Assembly (NCBI GenBank): GCA_905235875.1
Contig: CAJONL010000146.1
Location: 1-9,382 of the forward strand
DNA length: 9,382 nt
DNA from: an uncultured Bacilli bacterium
GTDB lineage: Bacteria > Bacillota_I > Bacilli_A > RF39 > UBA660
Direction of reading: 5' to 3'
Within the stretch, counting starts at the first letter, position 1. Each line of letters opens with the position of its first letter. Below, piece by piece: positions 1 to 6,695 of this stretch. Under the pieces are notes generated by a model, which did no database searches, had not been told where the DNA came from, and saw only the letters and a list, made by a program, of their open reading frames with translations. The translations under genes were made by a program, and so were the position numbers.

Positions 1-144
1 AATATTTTCATCTGGATTCACTTCAGCTGACGACTTAATTGTAAGTGTTTGTGAAAAAGCGGCAAATCCAAGTGATAAACCAAGTACCCCAACTACAAGT
101 GCAATAACTCCGATAATTCTAGCACTTCTATCATTACTTTTCAT
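1..144 (-). CDS. N-terminus of a secreted protein with a TasA/SipW-type-like leader (partial)
   Basis: Reading leftward from the ATG at 144-142 gives 48 codons with no stop before the window edge, so the rest of the gene lies outside. The visible protein has a short charged start (MKSNDRSAR), one hydrophobic segment at about residues 10-30, then a stretch containing FAAFSQTLTIKSSAEVNP. A single helix followed by an A-x-F-S/T pattern and a beta-like segment recalls the leaders of TasA/camelysin-type proteins processed by SipW-like signal peptidases. That is a resemblance only, and too little is present to assign a family. The start is well supported: AAGGGAGGAA lies 6 bases upstream. A promoter sits just before it, and the preceding operon ends at a terminator, so it is transcribed separately. 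Confidence 0.72.
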   Translation of the reverse strand, partial: MKSNDRSARIIGVIALVVGVLGLSLGFAAFSQTLTIKSSAEVNPDENI

Positions 145-164
145 ATATAATTCCTCCCTTATGT

Positions 165-192
165 TCTATATACTAACTAAAGTCTAACTCAA
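165..192 (-). promoter_or_regulatory. Promoter for the partial secreted-protein gene
   Basis: On the minus strand there is a -35-like TTGAGT (192-187), a 16-base spacer and a -10-like TATAGA (170-165). It ends 20 bases before the start codon at 144 and lies between the upstream operon's terminator and this gene, as expected for an independent promoter. Both boxes are imperfect and the region is very AT-rich. Confidence 0.45.
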
Positions 193-240
193 TTTTTATT
201 TTTTTTCCATACTATTTCATTAATTATATAAAACTTTACA

Positions 241-264
241 TAAAAAAGGAGTTTTAAACTCCTT
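241..264 (-). terminator. Rho-independent terminator of the YhgE operon
   Basis: Read on the minus strand, AAGGAGTTT and AAACTCCTT form a 9-bp perfect inverted repeat around a single base (realistically a 7-bp stem with a 5-base loop). It is followed directly by a run of T (complement of 247-242). It begins 13 bases after the stop codon of the 710-aa gene. There is no T run on the plus-strand side, so it works for minus-strand transcripts only. Confidence 0.85.
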
Positions 265-276
265 GCTAACTATTGA

Positions 277-2409
277 TTAAATATTTTTATTTAGTTCTTT
301 TTTACTATTATCAACTAGTTCATTTAACTTTAAAGCAGGTTTATATAGTAATAATCCAAGTAAAGAAAATACTATAGTAAATAGTAATAAAACACCTAAA
401 CTTTTTATATAAGTATAACGATACATACCACATATACACTCTTTCATTGCATCTAGTGCATAATGAAAAGGCATAAATGGATATAATTTTTGGAAAACTT
501 TAGGTAATACTTCGACTGGATACAGACCACCTGATCCTGCTACTTGTAACACTAAAATTATAACTGCAAGTGCAAGACCAATATTATCTAAAGCAAATAC
601 CAGTGCGTAATTAATCATTGTAAAGCATAAACTTATTACACAAGCTGCTAAAACAAATAATACTGGATGTGGACACTGAATTCCTATATATAAAACATCT
701 ACTAATGAAACTATTAATCCCTGAGCAAGTCCTATAAATAAGAATATTCCATATCTTCCAAAGAATTTTTCATATGTCTTATATTTTTTATCTCTTTTAA
801 TTTTTGTTTTAATAAGAACTGTTGCTAGTAAAGCTCCTACCCACTGTGCAAGTATTGTATAAAATGGAGCCATTATAGATCCATAATTTTTTACTTTATA
901 AACTGTTTTTGTTTTCATTTTTACAGGTGATGTTAAATAAGATGCTATTACTTCAGAATTATCTGTTGTTAAAACATTAACATCTTTTATTGCATTACTA
1001 TTAGCAATTTCTTTGAATAATCCAGAAAGTGTATTTAGGTCTCTACTAATAAAAGTAATATTAGAAATTGTATCATCTAAATTACCTTGAAGAGAACCTA
1101 AAGTATTTTCATAACTATTTAAAACTTTACTTAATCCATCAAGATTACTATAAGTATTAGATAAAGAATTATTTACATCCTTTATAGAATTTTTGGCATT
1201 ACTAATTGCTTTATTTAAACTATCATCAAGATTATTATCAATACTTTTTTTAGTATTGTTTAACTCACTTGTAATAGAATCTATATCACTAATGATACTT
1301 TTAATATTATTTTTTATTTGATCCCAATTACTATCATCAGCTTTTTCTAATTTCTTTAATTTATTTAATATATTATCTAATCTATTTGATATATTTTTAA
1401 ATCTTTTTTCAAGTGAGTTAAAGCCTAACTTAGATAAAATATTTGTTATTTCATCAGAAGACTTTTTCATACTATCAATAAGCTTTATTCTTTTTTCAAG
1501 CATTTCATTATAAAATTTATTGTATGCATCTTTATCATCTTTAATGTTAGATAAATCCTTATCTATTTCTTTTAAATCTTTTATTAAAGTAGATATCTCA
1601 TTTTTTACAGAATCACTAGCAGTACTATTATTTACTTTTGGTAATTTTTTAGAACTATTATCAAATACTTTTTCACCATTTTTAACAGTTTTTTCTGCAT
1701 CACTAATCAAATTATCTGATACTTTTAATAAATCATTTGAAACTTCTGCTAAAGAAGACACAGCATTTATTGTTACTATACTATCTTTTAATCTTTCACT
1801 TAAAAGACTCATACGATCTCCTAGATCATCAAACATTATATTAGGATTTAATCCTGCAGAATCTGCTACTTTAGTAGCTTCTGATGCATATTTAGCAATT
1901 GTTTCTACAAAAGCTTTGTTTATTTCTTCAGCTACTGCACTCTTTGCTTTTCCAGTTATTTTCGGAGCAATAGCATTTTTCTTTTCATTTTCAAAATACT
2001 CAAGATCAGGATTATCTAGTTTTCCATCTTTAAAACTTAAAGCATTTAAGCTAAAATCTTTTGGTATTACTAAAGCTGCATAATATTTTCCAGACTCTAC
2101 TCCTTTAACTGCCAAATCTTTATCTTTTACAAAAACCCAACCAATATCTTTATTAGCACCAAGAGCAGCAGTTATTTTTTCACCTACATTTATATATAGA
2201 TTAAGTACTTCAGCGCCCTCATCTTCATTTGCTACCGCTACTGGAATATGACTTGTAGCATCTTTTTCATATGGATCCCAATTTGAAAAAATATTAAACC
2301 AAGCATAAAGACATGGTACTATACAAAGACCCATAATAATTACTAATGCTACAACATTTTTTGTTAACTTGTTATAATCATTTTTTACAATCTTTATAAT
2401 ATTTTTCAT
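277..2409 (-). CDS. YhgE/Pip family membrane protein (710 aa)
   Basis: A large membrane protein of the YhgE/Pip family, whose members include Bacillus YhgE, the lactococcal phage infection protein Pip and, more distantly, EsaA of type VII secretion. No transport reaction has been firmly assigned to the family. A hydrophobic helix at about residues 18-38 carries the family-like signature VPCLYAWFNI...WDPY, followed by an extracytoplasmic PVAVANEDEG strand and an ESGKYYAALVIPKDFS motif (105-120). Residues about 195-470 are a long, polar, coiled-coil-rich stalk. Five more helices follow (about 512-533, 552-575, 580-604, 607-629, 667-690), with the conserved-looking MAPFYTILAQWVG and GSGGLYPVEVLP segments. 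The ATG at 2409 has AAAGGAGGT 6 bases upstream and overlaps the previous gene's TGA by 4 bases (ATGA), so translation is probably coupled. It is the last gene of its operon. It appears intact and full length. Confidence 0.92.
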   Translation of the reverse strand: MKNIIKIVKNDYNKLTKNVVALVIIMGLCIVPCLYAWFNIFSNWDPYEKDATSHIPVAVANEDEGAEVLNLYINVGEKITAALGANKDIGWVFVKDKDLAVKGVESGKYYAALVIPKDFSLNALSFKDGKLDNPDLEYFENEKKNAIAPKITGKAKSAVAEEINKAFVETIAKYASEATKVADSAGLNPNIMFDDLGDRMSLLSERLKDSIVTINAVSSLAEVSNDLLKVSDNLISDAEKTVKNGEKVFDNSSKKLPKVNNSTASDSVKNEISTLIKDLKEIDKDLSNIKDDKDAYNKFYNEMLEKRIKLIDSMKKSSDEITNILSKLGFNSLEKRFKNISNRLDNILNKLKKLEKADDSNWDQIKNNIKSIISDIDSITSELNNTKKSIDNNLDDSLNKAISNAKNSIKDVNNSLSNTYSNLDGLSKVLNSYENTLGSLQGNLDDTISNITFISRDLNTLSGLFKEIANSNAIKDVNVLTTDNSEVIASYLTSPVKMKTKTVYKVKNYGSIMAPFYTILAQWVGALLATVLIKTKIKRDKKYKTYEKFFGRYGIFLFIGLAQGLIVSLVDVLYIGIQCPHPVLFVLAACVISLCFTMINYALVFALDNIGLALAVIILVLQVAGSGGLYPVEVLPKVFQKLYPFMPFHYALDAMKECICGMYRYTYIKSLGVLLLFTIVFSLLGLLLYKPALKLNELVDNSKKELNKNI

Positions 2410-2783
2410 TTCGAACCTCCTTTACCCTTAAGGTTGCGAAACTCTTCCATCTTTTTTCTTAACTTTGAATCTTCAAGAATACTATCAAGTTCTACTTCTT
2501 TATCAGTTATATCACTTAATTTTTTCTTTATCATTTCATCAAGGTATTCTATTCCAATTAAATATGCAGCTAAAAGAAACATTATTATTACCCAAATAAT
2601 AAGAAATACTACTTTATCCCCATCAGTTAAATAGCGAATAAGTATAAGAACTATAGGTAATATAAATAGAAAAATTATTCCATATTTTATACGCTTTTTA
2701 TTTCTTTCATGAAGATTTATAATAAATTCTAATAACTCACTATATACTTTTTCATACTTATTACTTTTCTTTTTAGTAGCCAT
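2406..2783 (-). CDS. Small two-helix membrane protein between two YhgE paralogues
   Basis: A 125-aa protein I cannot assign to a named family. It has a basic N-terminus (MATKKKSNK), an amphipathic stretch at about 10-30, two hydrophobic helices (about 33-50 and 57-78) joined by a short loop, and a charged, probably helical C-terminal tail (79-118) rich in E, K and D. Two closely spaced helices imply both ends on the same side, most likely the cytoplasm given the basic N-terminus. The start overlaps the upstream YhgE stop by one base (TAATG) and has CGGAGG 7 bases upstream. Its own stop overlaps the next ATG by 4 bases, and its last codons contain the downstream gene's ribosome binding site. 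This packing suggests it is made together with both YhgE proteins and may be an accessory subunit; that is inference. Confidence 0.88.
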   Translation of the reverse strand: MATKKKSNKYEKVYSELLEFIINLHERNKKRIKYGIIFLFILPIVLILIRYLTDGDKVVFLIIWVIIMFLLAAYLIGIEYLDEMIKKKLSDITDKEVELDSILEDSKLRKKMEEFRNLKGKGGSK

Positions 2784-4828
2784 TATAATACCTCCGTTTC
2801 TTCTAACTTTTCAGTTACGAAATTATTTATATTAGTAAACGGACGTCTTATTACAAGTCCTATTATAATTCCTATAATAAAGAAAACAGAAAGTTGTAAT
2901 AAATATATTATAAAGTCATATTTATAAATTCCACATAATGCTTCACGCATAGCGTTTATAGCGTATGAAAATGGGAAAAACTTATAAATCTTATTAAAAA
3001 TATCTGGAAGTATTTCTATAGGAAATGAACCACTTGAACCTGCTATTTGAAGTACCATTATTACTACCACTATACCTTTACCTATATCGCCAAATGATAT
3101 AGCAAGTGAATAGATAAACATCATAAATACTAAACTAGTAACAGCAGCTGATATAAAAATTAAAAATGGATGAACAGGTGAAATATCTAATAAAAATATA
3201 TCTCCAAGTACTATAATAAGTGCTTGAATTTGTCCTAGAATTAAGAATGGTACAAACTTTCTAAAGAAAATATATCCTTCACTTTTATTTTTATATTTCT
3301 TTTTATTAGAATCTAAACTTAATACTGATACAAGTATTACTCCACCTACCCAAATAGCAAGTACTGAATAAAATGGAGTCATTGCCATACCATATGAATC
3401 AGCTTTATAAATCTTTTTAATTTTTACATCTACAAGTGAAGCAAAAAATTTACTATATGAATCTGGATCACCATCAAGAAAATCTATTAATATTTTAGCC
3501 TTCTCATCTATTTTAGCTTTTTTTACTTTATTTAATACTTCATCAAGTCTTTCTACAGATAAACTTAATATTTTTTCAAGTCTTGTCATTGATGAATCAA
3601 CGCTAGTTGTTGCCTTTAAAGAAGAATCAAGTACTGGATCAATATCATCAATCATAACTTTACCACTTTTAATAATTGGTTTTGTAAGTTCTAAAGTATT
3701 ATCAAATTCAGACATTAATGTCTTAAAATTAGGAGATAAACTATTATTATTTAACCCTTTTAAAACTTCGATATCTTTAAGTAAAGTATTAATATCATTA
3801 CCAGATTTTTTTATATCTTTATTAGTTTTTATCATTAATTCAAGATTATCCCTTAATGATTTAGCTATCTTAGAATTACTATCTTTTGGTACTATATTTA
3901 AAAGCTTTTCTAATACTGTCAAAATATTATCTGATTTATTATTTATATCATTTAATATTTTTTGTTTAGAATTATCGTCACTAGCACCCTTTAATTCATT
4001 TATACTCTTATCTAAACTATTTATATCTTTAGTTAAATTACTAAGACTATTATCTATATTTTTAGAAATATTTTTAATAACATTTCTTGCATCACTAATA
4101 TCATTTATAGCATTATCTATATCTTTTTGACTATTTACTCTATCTCTATTAAAACTTTTTTTAGTATTAGTAATAGAATTTTCTAAAGAAGAACTATTAT
4201 CTAAAAATAACTTAACTGTTTTATCATAACCATTAAGATCATTTCTTAATTTAGTAAGTTCTCTTACAGCAGTGTTTACTGCACTTTTATCTTTAAAATT
4301 ATCGTTTAAATCTTTGGAATCATTAAAGAAAGTACTAAATACTGTTTCAATATATTTATTGTTAATAGACTCTAGTACATTTGAAGCAGCAGTATCTGTT
4401 ATCTTAGAAGCTACTGAGTTTTTCTTAGTATTAGTATAATATGTAATAGAAGTATTGTCATTATTAAGTGATTTATCTATATTATACATATTTTTAGTAA
4501 AGTCTTTTTCAAAGATAATCGCAGCATAATATTTACCAGACTCTACTCCTTCTGTAGCATCATCTGGACTATTTATTATTTTAAAATCTAGCCTTTTACT
4601 ATCTTTTAAGTTATTCATAACTTCGAGTGAACTATTAATATGTTTACCATTAAGATAAGTACCTTTATCATATGAAGATACTGCCACAGGAATATTACCA
4701 GTATTAGCATAAGGATCTTTATTAGCATAAATATTTATCCATGCATAAAGGGCAGGTAAAACACATATACCCACTATAATTGCAATGATAAATATATATT
4801 TAATGATACTTTTCATATTCTTTTTCAT
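2783..4828 (-). CDS. YhgE/Pip family membrane protein, second paralogue (681 aa)
   Basis: First gene of the three-gene operon and a clear paralogue of the 710-aa protein. It has a helix at about 10-33 with the LPALYAWINIYANKDPY signature, a PVAVSSYDKG strand, and a GVESGKYYAAIIFEKDF motif (94-110). A long coiled-coil-rich extracytoplasmic region spans about 165-440. Five C-terminal helices follow (about 482-504, 524-547, 550-577, 581-602, 640-661), including TPFYSVLAIWVGG and AGSSGSFPIEILP, which match the other copy. The stalks share length and character but little exact sequence, so the duplication looks old. The ATG at 4828 has AAGGGG 10 bases upstream; an in-frame ATG at codon 5 lacks a good site. 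A promoter with an embedded palindrome lies 32-61 bases upstream. No ABC ATPase gene accompanies the operon. Function within the family is unsettled; envelope assembly or export is the usual guess. Confidence 0.91.
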   Translation of the reverse strand: MKKNMKSIIKYIFIIAIIVGICVLPALYAWINIYANKDPYANTGNIPVAVSSYDKGTYLNGKHINSSLEVMNNLKDSKRLDFKIINSPDDATEGVESGKYYAAIIFEKDFTKNMYNIDKSLNNDNTSITYYTNTKKNSVASKITDTAASNVLESINNKYIETVFSTFFNDSKDLNDNFKDKSAVNTAVRELTKLRNDLNGYDKTVKLFLDNSSSLENSITNTKKSFNRDRVNSQKDIDNAINDISDARNVIKNISKNIDNSLSNLTKDINSLDKSINELKGASDDNSKQKILNDINNKSDNILTVLEKLLNIVPKDSNSKIAKSLRDNLELMIKTNKDIKKSGNDINTLLKDIEVLKGLNNNSLSPNFKTLMSEFDNTLELTKPIIKSGKVMIDDIDPVLDSSLKATTSVDSSMTRLEKILSLSVERLDEVLNKVKKAKIDEKAKILIDFLDGDPDSYSKFFASLVDVKIKKIYKADSYGMAMTPFYSVLAIWVGGVILVSVLSLDSNKKKYKNKSEGYIFFRKFVPFLILGQIQALIIVLGDIFLLDISPVHPFLIFISAAVTSLVFMMFIYSLAISFGDIGKGIVVVIMVLQIAGSSGSFPIEILPDIFNKIYKFFPFSYAINAMREALCGIYKYDFIIYLLQLSVFFIIGIIIGLVIRRPFTNINNFVTEKLEETEVL

Positions 4829-4859
4829 ACTACTTAGTCCCCTTGTTAATTACGCTCAT

Positions 4860-4889
4860 AGTATACTATAAAAATAGTATATATTGCAA
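4860..4889 (-). promoter_or_regulatory. Promoter of the YhgE - small protein - YhgE operon
   Basis: On the minus strand: -35 TTGCAA (4889-4884), an 18-base spacer, and -10 TATACT (4865-4860), 31 bases before the start codon at 4828. The -35 lies 11 bases past the stop of the upstream kinase gene. I see no terminator after that gene, so some transcripts may also read in from it. Confidence 0.6.
4862..4881. promoter_or_regulatory. Perfect palindrome inside the YhgE operon promoter (candidate operator)
   Basis: TATACTAT and ATAGTATA form a perfect 8+8 inverted repeat around AAAA (loop 4870-4873). It spans most of the spacer and the upstream part of the -10 box, the classic position for a dimeric repressor to block RNA polymerase. 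No regulator gene lies nearby, so the protein that would bind is unknown. YhgE genes elsewhere often sit beside TetR-type regulators; that is family knowledge and not visible here. Because the repeat is mostly A/T, chance remains possible. It has no T run on either side, so it is not a terminator. Confidence 0.5.
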
Positions 4890-4900
4890 GTTTTAATGAC

Positions 4901-5374
4901 TTAATTAGAATTAAGTTTATTAATTATTATTAGCTTATCTTCATATGCTTTTAGTTCTTTTAATAAACCTTTTTCTAACTTTTTATATACTCTTACGTCA
5001 TTTAACTGTTTAAATAAATTTTTAACAGTTGGTTTTATATTATAATCTTCTAAATCTTTTCTTTGTTTATTCCATCTCTTCATCATTTGTTTATAAGTTT
5101 TATATTTAGATTTTTTAATATAGTAGATTTTATCACACATTTCTCTTCCTTTTTTAAATCTTTGTCTTCCTATATCCTCGATTATCCAATCATCTTTATT
5201 TATAATTTCATTAAAAGATTTTTTTATTTCTTCATCACTTCGATGAACTGATATATTTTCTTGATCATACACTATTCTATCTAGTTCATAAGTTTTTATA
5301 TTATATTTTTTACTTAATTTTTTAGAAAGATATGTCTTACCTACTCCAGTTGAACCCATTATATATATTTTCAT
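4901..5374 (-). CDS. Small P-loop kinase (adenylate-kinase/FlaR-like NTPase)
   Basis: A 157-aa nucleotide-binding protein. Residues 7-14 are a textbook Walker A loop, GSTGVGKT, preceded by a beta strand (MKIYIM). ELDRIVYD at 30-37 and DDWIIEDIG at 61-69 match the layout of small AAA-like kinases annotated as adenylate kinase, shikimate kinase-like, or DNA topology modulation protein FlaR. A basic stretch KRWNKQRK (99-106) could be the arginine/lysine lid over the phosphates. The substrate cannot be told from sequence. Start choice: an in-frame ATG at 5386 would add MGGH, but it has no ribosome binding site. The ATG at 5374 has GGGTGG 5 bases upstream (those bases encode the extra glycines), so I prefer 5374. 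The gene follows a terminator closely and no clear promoter is visible, so it may depend on read-through. Confidence 0.8.
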   Translation of the reverse strand: MKIYIMGSTGVGKTYLSKKLSKKYNIKTYELDRIVYDQENISVHRSDEEIKKSFNEIINKDDWIIEDIGRQRFKKGREMCDKIYYIKKSKYKTYKQMMKRWNKQRKDLEDYNIKPTVKNLFKQLNDVRVYKKLEKGLLKELKAYEDKLIIINKLNSN

Positions 5375-5377
5375 GTG

Positions 5378-5385
5378 ACCACCCA
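5378..5385 (-). promoter_or_regulatory. Ribosome binding site deciding the kinase start
   Basis: The minus strand reads TGGGTGGT just before CACATG. GGTGG is a moderate match to GGAGG at normal spacing from the ATG at 5374. The upstream in-frame ATG at 5386 is part of this same stretch and is preceded only by A/T-rich sequence, so it is probably not used. Confidence 0.5.
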
Positions 5386-5400
5386 TATTATTTCAATATA

Positions 5401-5423
5401 AAAAAAGCAGTAAAAACTTGCTT
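5401..5423 (-). terminator. Rho-independent terminator after the SpaA-like gene
   Basis: On the minus strand AAGCA-A-GT pairs with AC-TGCTT (7 bp with one bulged A, TTTT loop), followed by six T. It lies 32 bases after the stop at 5455. It ends only 27 bases before the preferred start of the kinase gene, so that gene either has a minimal promoter or relies on read-through. Confidence 0.7.
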
Positions 5424-5454
5424 CTTATATTAATTATAAAAACTATTAAAAAAT

Positions 5455-6033
5455 TTATCCTCCAACTTTGATTTCTATTTCTTTTTTTAATTTAGTGTAA
5501 TCGCCACTTGCCTTTGTGTTTATTAGTTTATATTTACCATTTGGAACATTATAAAATTCCACTTTTCCACTCTTGTCGCTTACACTAACAGCTTCGAATT
5601 CTTGGCCAATTAGTTTAAATTCAGAACCACTTATTGGTTTCCCTGTATCCTCATCTAAATTAACGAATGTTACGTTTTCATTTACTCCTTCATATACTGA
5701 ATACAAAACTTCTTCTTGCGATTTAGCAGCAGCGTCTACTGAAGCATATTTAACAACCCCATCCTTATTCAAAGCAAATCCTAAAAACTTTTCACCATTT
5801 GGACCTGGGCCATGCGTAAAGTTTGTTGTTCCTGTTGGACTTGTTGATAAAACAGTATCACTCATTTCTGAATCGCTTAAAAAGTATTGATTTCTATATA
5901 AAGTCCTAGTGGCCATATCATCTTCTGCAAAACTAGAACTAAAAACTAAACCAATAGCTAAAACAAAAATAACAACGCAAGTTAAAATGATTGATTTATT
6001 ATTGGATAAAAACTTTTTTACTTTTTGCTTCAC
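5455..6033 (-). CDS. Exported protein with a C-terminal SpaA/Cna-B-like domain
   Basis: A 192-aa protein with a basic N-terminus, a hydrophobic segment at 15-34 (signal peptide or membrane anchor) ending SSSFAED, a low-similarity middle (about 38-115), and a C-terminal domain at about 119-190. VTFVNLDEDTGKPISGSEFKL, then KSGKVEFYNVPNGKYKL and TKASGDY, follow the pattern of SpaA/Cna-B (prealbumin-like) domains of Gram-positive pilins and adhesins. Two positions differ: the usual lysine of the first strand is N125 and the usual glutamate after Y-x-L is N172, so the internal isopeptide bond is probably absent. There is no LPxTG motif or C-terminal anchor; the protein ends directly after the domain. 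Start choice: GTG at 6033, because AAGGAG lies 8 bases upstream. An in-frame GTG at 6042 overlaps that site and is unlikely. The gene is followed by its own terminator. Confidence 0.82.
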   Translation of the reverse strand: MKQKVKKFLSNNKSIILTCVVIFVLAIGLVFSSSFAEDDMATRTLYRNQYFLSDSEMSDTVLSTSPTGTTNFTHGPGPNGEKFLGFALNKDGVVKYASVDAAAKSQEEVLYSVYEGVNENVTFVNLDEDTGKPISGSEFKLIGQEFEAVSVSDKSGKVEFYNVPNGKYKLINTKASGDYTKLKKEIEIKVGG

Positions 6034-6040
6034 GTCATTC

Positions 6041-6047
6041 ACTCCTT
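6041..6047 (-). promoter_or_regulatory. Ribosome binding site selecting a GTG start
   Basis: The minus strand reads TTTAAGGAGTGAATGACGTG. AAGGAG (6047-6042) sits 8 bases before the GTG at 6033. The ATG between them is out of frame and stops after two codons (ATG ACG TGA). The first in-frame GTG (6042-6040) begins inside the binding site itself. Confidence 0.65.
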
Positions 6048-6077
6048 AAATGTGCAATACTATCATATCTTATTACC

Positions 6078-6086
6078 ATTATATCA
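6078..6086 (-). promoter_or_regulatory. Extended -10 promoter of the SpaA-like gene
   Basis: The minus strand has TGATATAAT: a consensus TATAAT (6083-6078) with the TG extension one base upstream (6086-6085). No good -35 is seen at the right distance. It lies 45 bases before the GTG start, in the 146-bp gap after the deaminase gene, so this gene is probably transcribed on its own. Confidence 0.55.
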
Positions 6087-6179
6087 TTAATTTCAAAATA
6101 AGAAATACTTTTTTTAAAATTAATTAAAAAATTACACGAAAAACTATTAATTTACTATAAAGTTCAAGTTTAATAATCA

Positions 6180-6683
6180 TTATACTTTTTCTATATCTAT
6201 TTCTATTTTTTTAAAGTTCTCTTTATCTAATTTTCTATATGTTACTCCACATGCATCAAATAACCTTTTTGATGATATTACCCCATCTGTTTCTTTATAT
6301 TTATCCGATACATATATAACTTCCTTTATACCAGACTGAATAATTTCTTTTGCACATTCATTACATGGAAAAAGTGTAACATATACTTTAGCATTTTCTA
6401 AATCTCTTTTTATTCCTCTAAAGTTCAAAATTGCATTTCTTTCAGCGTGTACTACATATAAATACTTTGTATCTAAAGGTTCCCCTTCCCTTGCCCAAGG
6501 AAACTCATCATCATTAAATCCATTTGGAGCACCATTGTATCCAATTGAAAGAATTCTATTATCATTTGATACAACTACAGCACCAACTCTTGTAGAAGGA
6601 TCTTTACTTCGCATACTTGATAAATGAGCTAATGCCATAAAATATGTATCCCAATTTAAATAATCTTCTCTTTTCTTTGTCAT
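6180..6683 (-). CDS. comEB: dCMP deaminase (ComEB-type cytidine/deoxycytidylate deaminase)
   Basis: A 167-aa zinc enzyme that converts dCMP to dUMP, feeding dTMP synthesis in the cytoplasm. The zinc site is complete: H79 and E81 in VHAERNAI, with C107 and C110 in PCNEC; E81 is the expected proton shuttle. The N-terminal WDTYFMALAHLSSMRSKDPSTRVGAVVV block and the GYNGAPNGF loop are typical of the dCMP deaminase/ComEB family, and the length is normal. The ComEB name comes from the Bacillus competence operon, but no competence genes are present here. The ATG at 6683 has AAAGGA 7 bases upstream, overlapping the end of the FN3 gene's region, and the gap between the two genes is only 12 bp, so they are probably cotranscribed. 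I could not find a convincing terminator after it. Confidence 0.93.
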   Translation of the reverse strand: MTKKREDYLNWDTYFMALAHLSSMRSKDPSTRVGAVVVSNDNRILSIGYNGAPNGFNDDEFPWAREGEPLDTKYLYVVHAERNAILNFRGIKRDLENAKVYVTLFPCNECAKEIIQSGIKEVIYVSDKYKETDGVISSKRLFDACGVTYRKLDKENFKKIEIDIEKV

Positions 6684-6695
6684 ATTAATTCCTTT

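Noticed and set aside
1520..2083. 187-codon open frame on the plus strand
   Set aside because: It lies wholly antisense to the intact YhgE gene, has no recognisable domain, and its leucine/serine/phenylalanine-rich product is what the complement of a lysine/aspartate/asparagine-rich coiled-coil gene gives.
2434..2634. 66-codon open frame on the plus strand
   Set aside because: Antisense to the 125-aa membrane protein, which has its own ribosome binding site and fits the operon overlaps.
277..4828. Type VII secretion locus, based on EsaA similarity of the YhgE family
   Set aside because: No WXG100 protein, EssC-type ATPase, EsaB or EssB-like gene is present in the window, so only the family relation stands.
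5573..5890. 105-codon open frame on the plus strand
   Set aside because: Antisense to the SpaA-like gene, whose domain pattern and ribosome binding site are clear. I see no independent support for the plus-strand frame.
5455..6033. Pilus locus, based on the SpaA-like domain
   Set aside because: There is no sortase, no LPxTG motif and no second pilin nearby.
6110..6131. A/T-only inverted repeat (TTTTTTAA ... TTAAAAAA) after the deaminase gene
   Set aside because: The stem has no G or C and no T run follows on the minus strand, so it would be a very weak hairpin. I do not call it a terminator.
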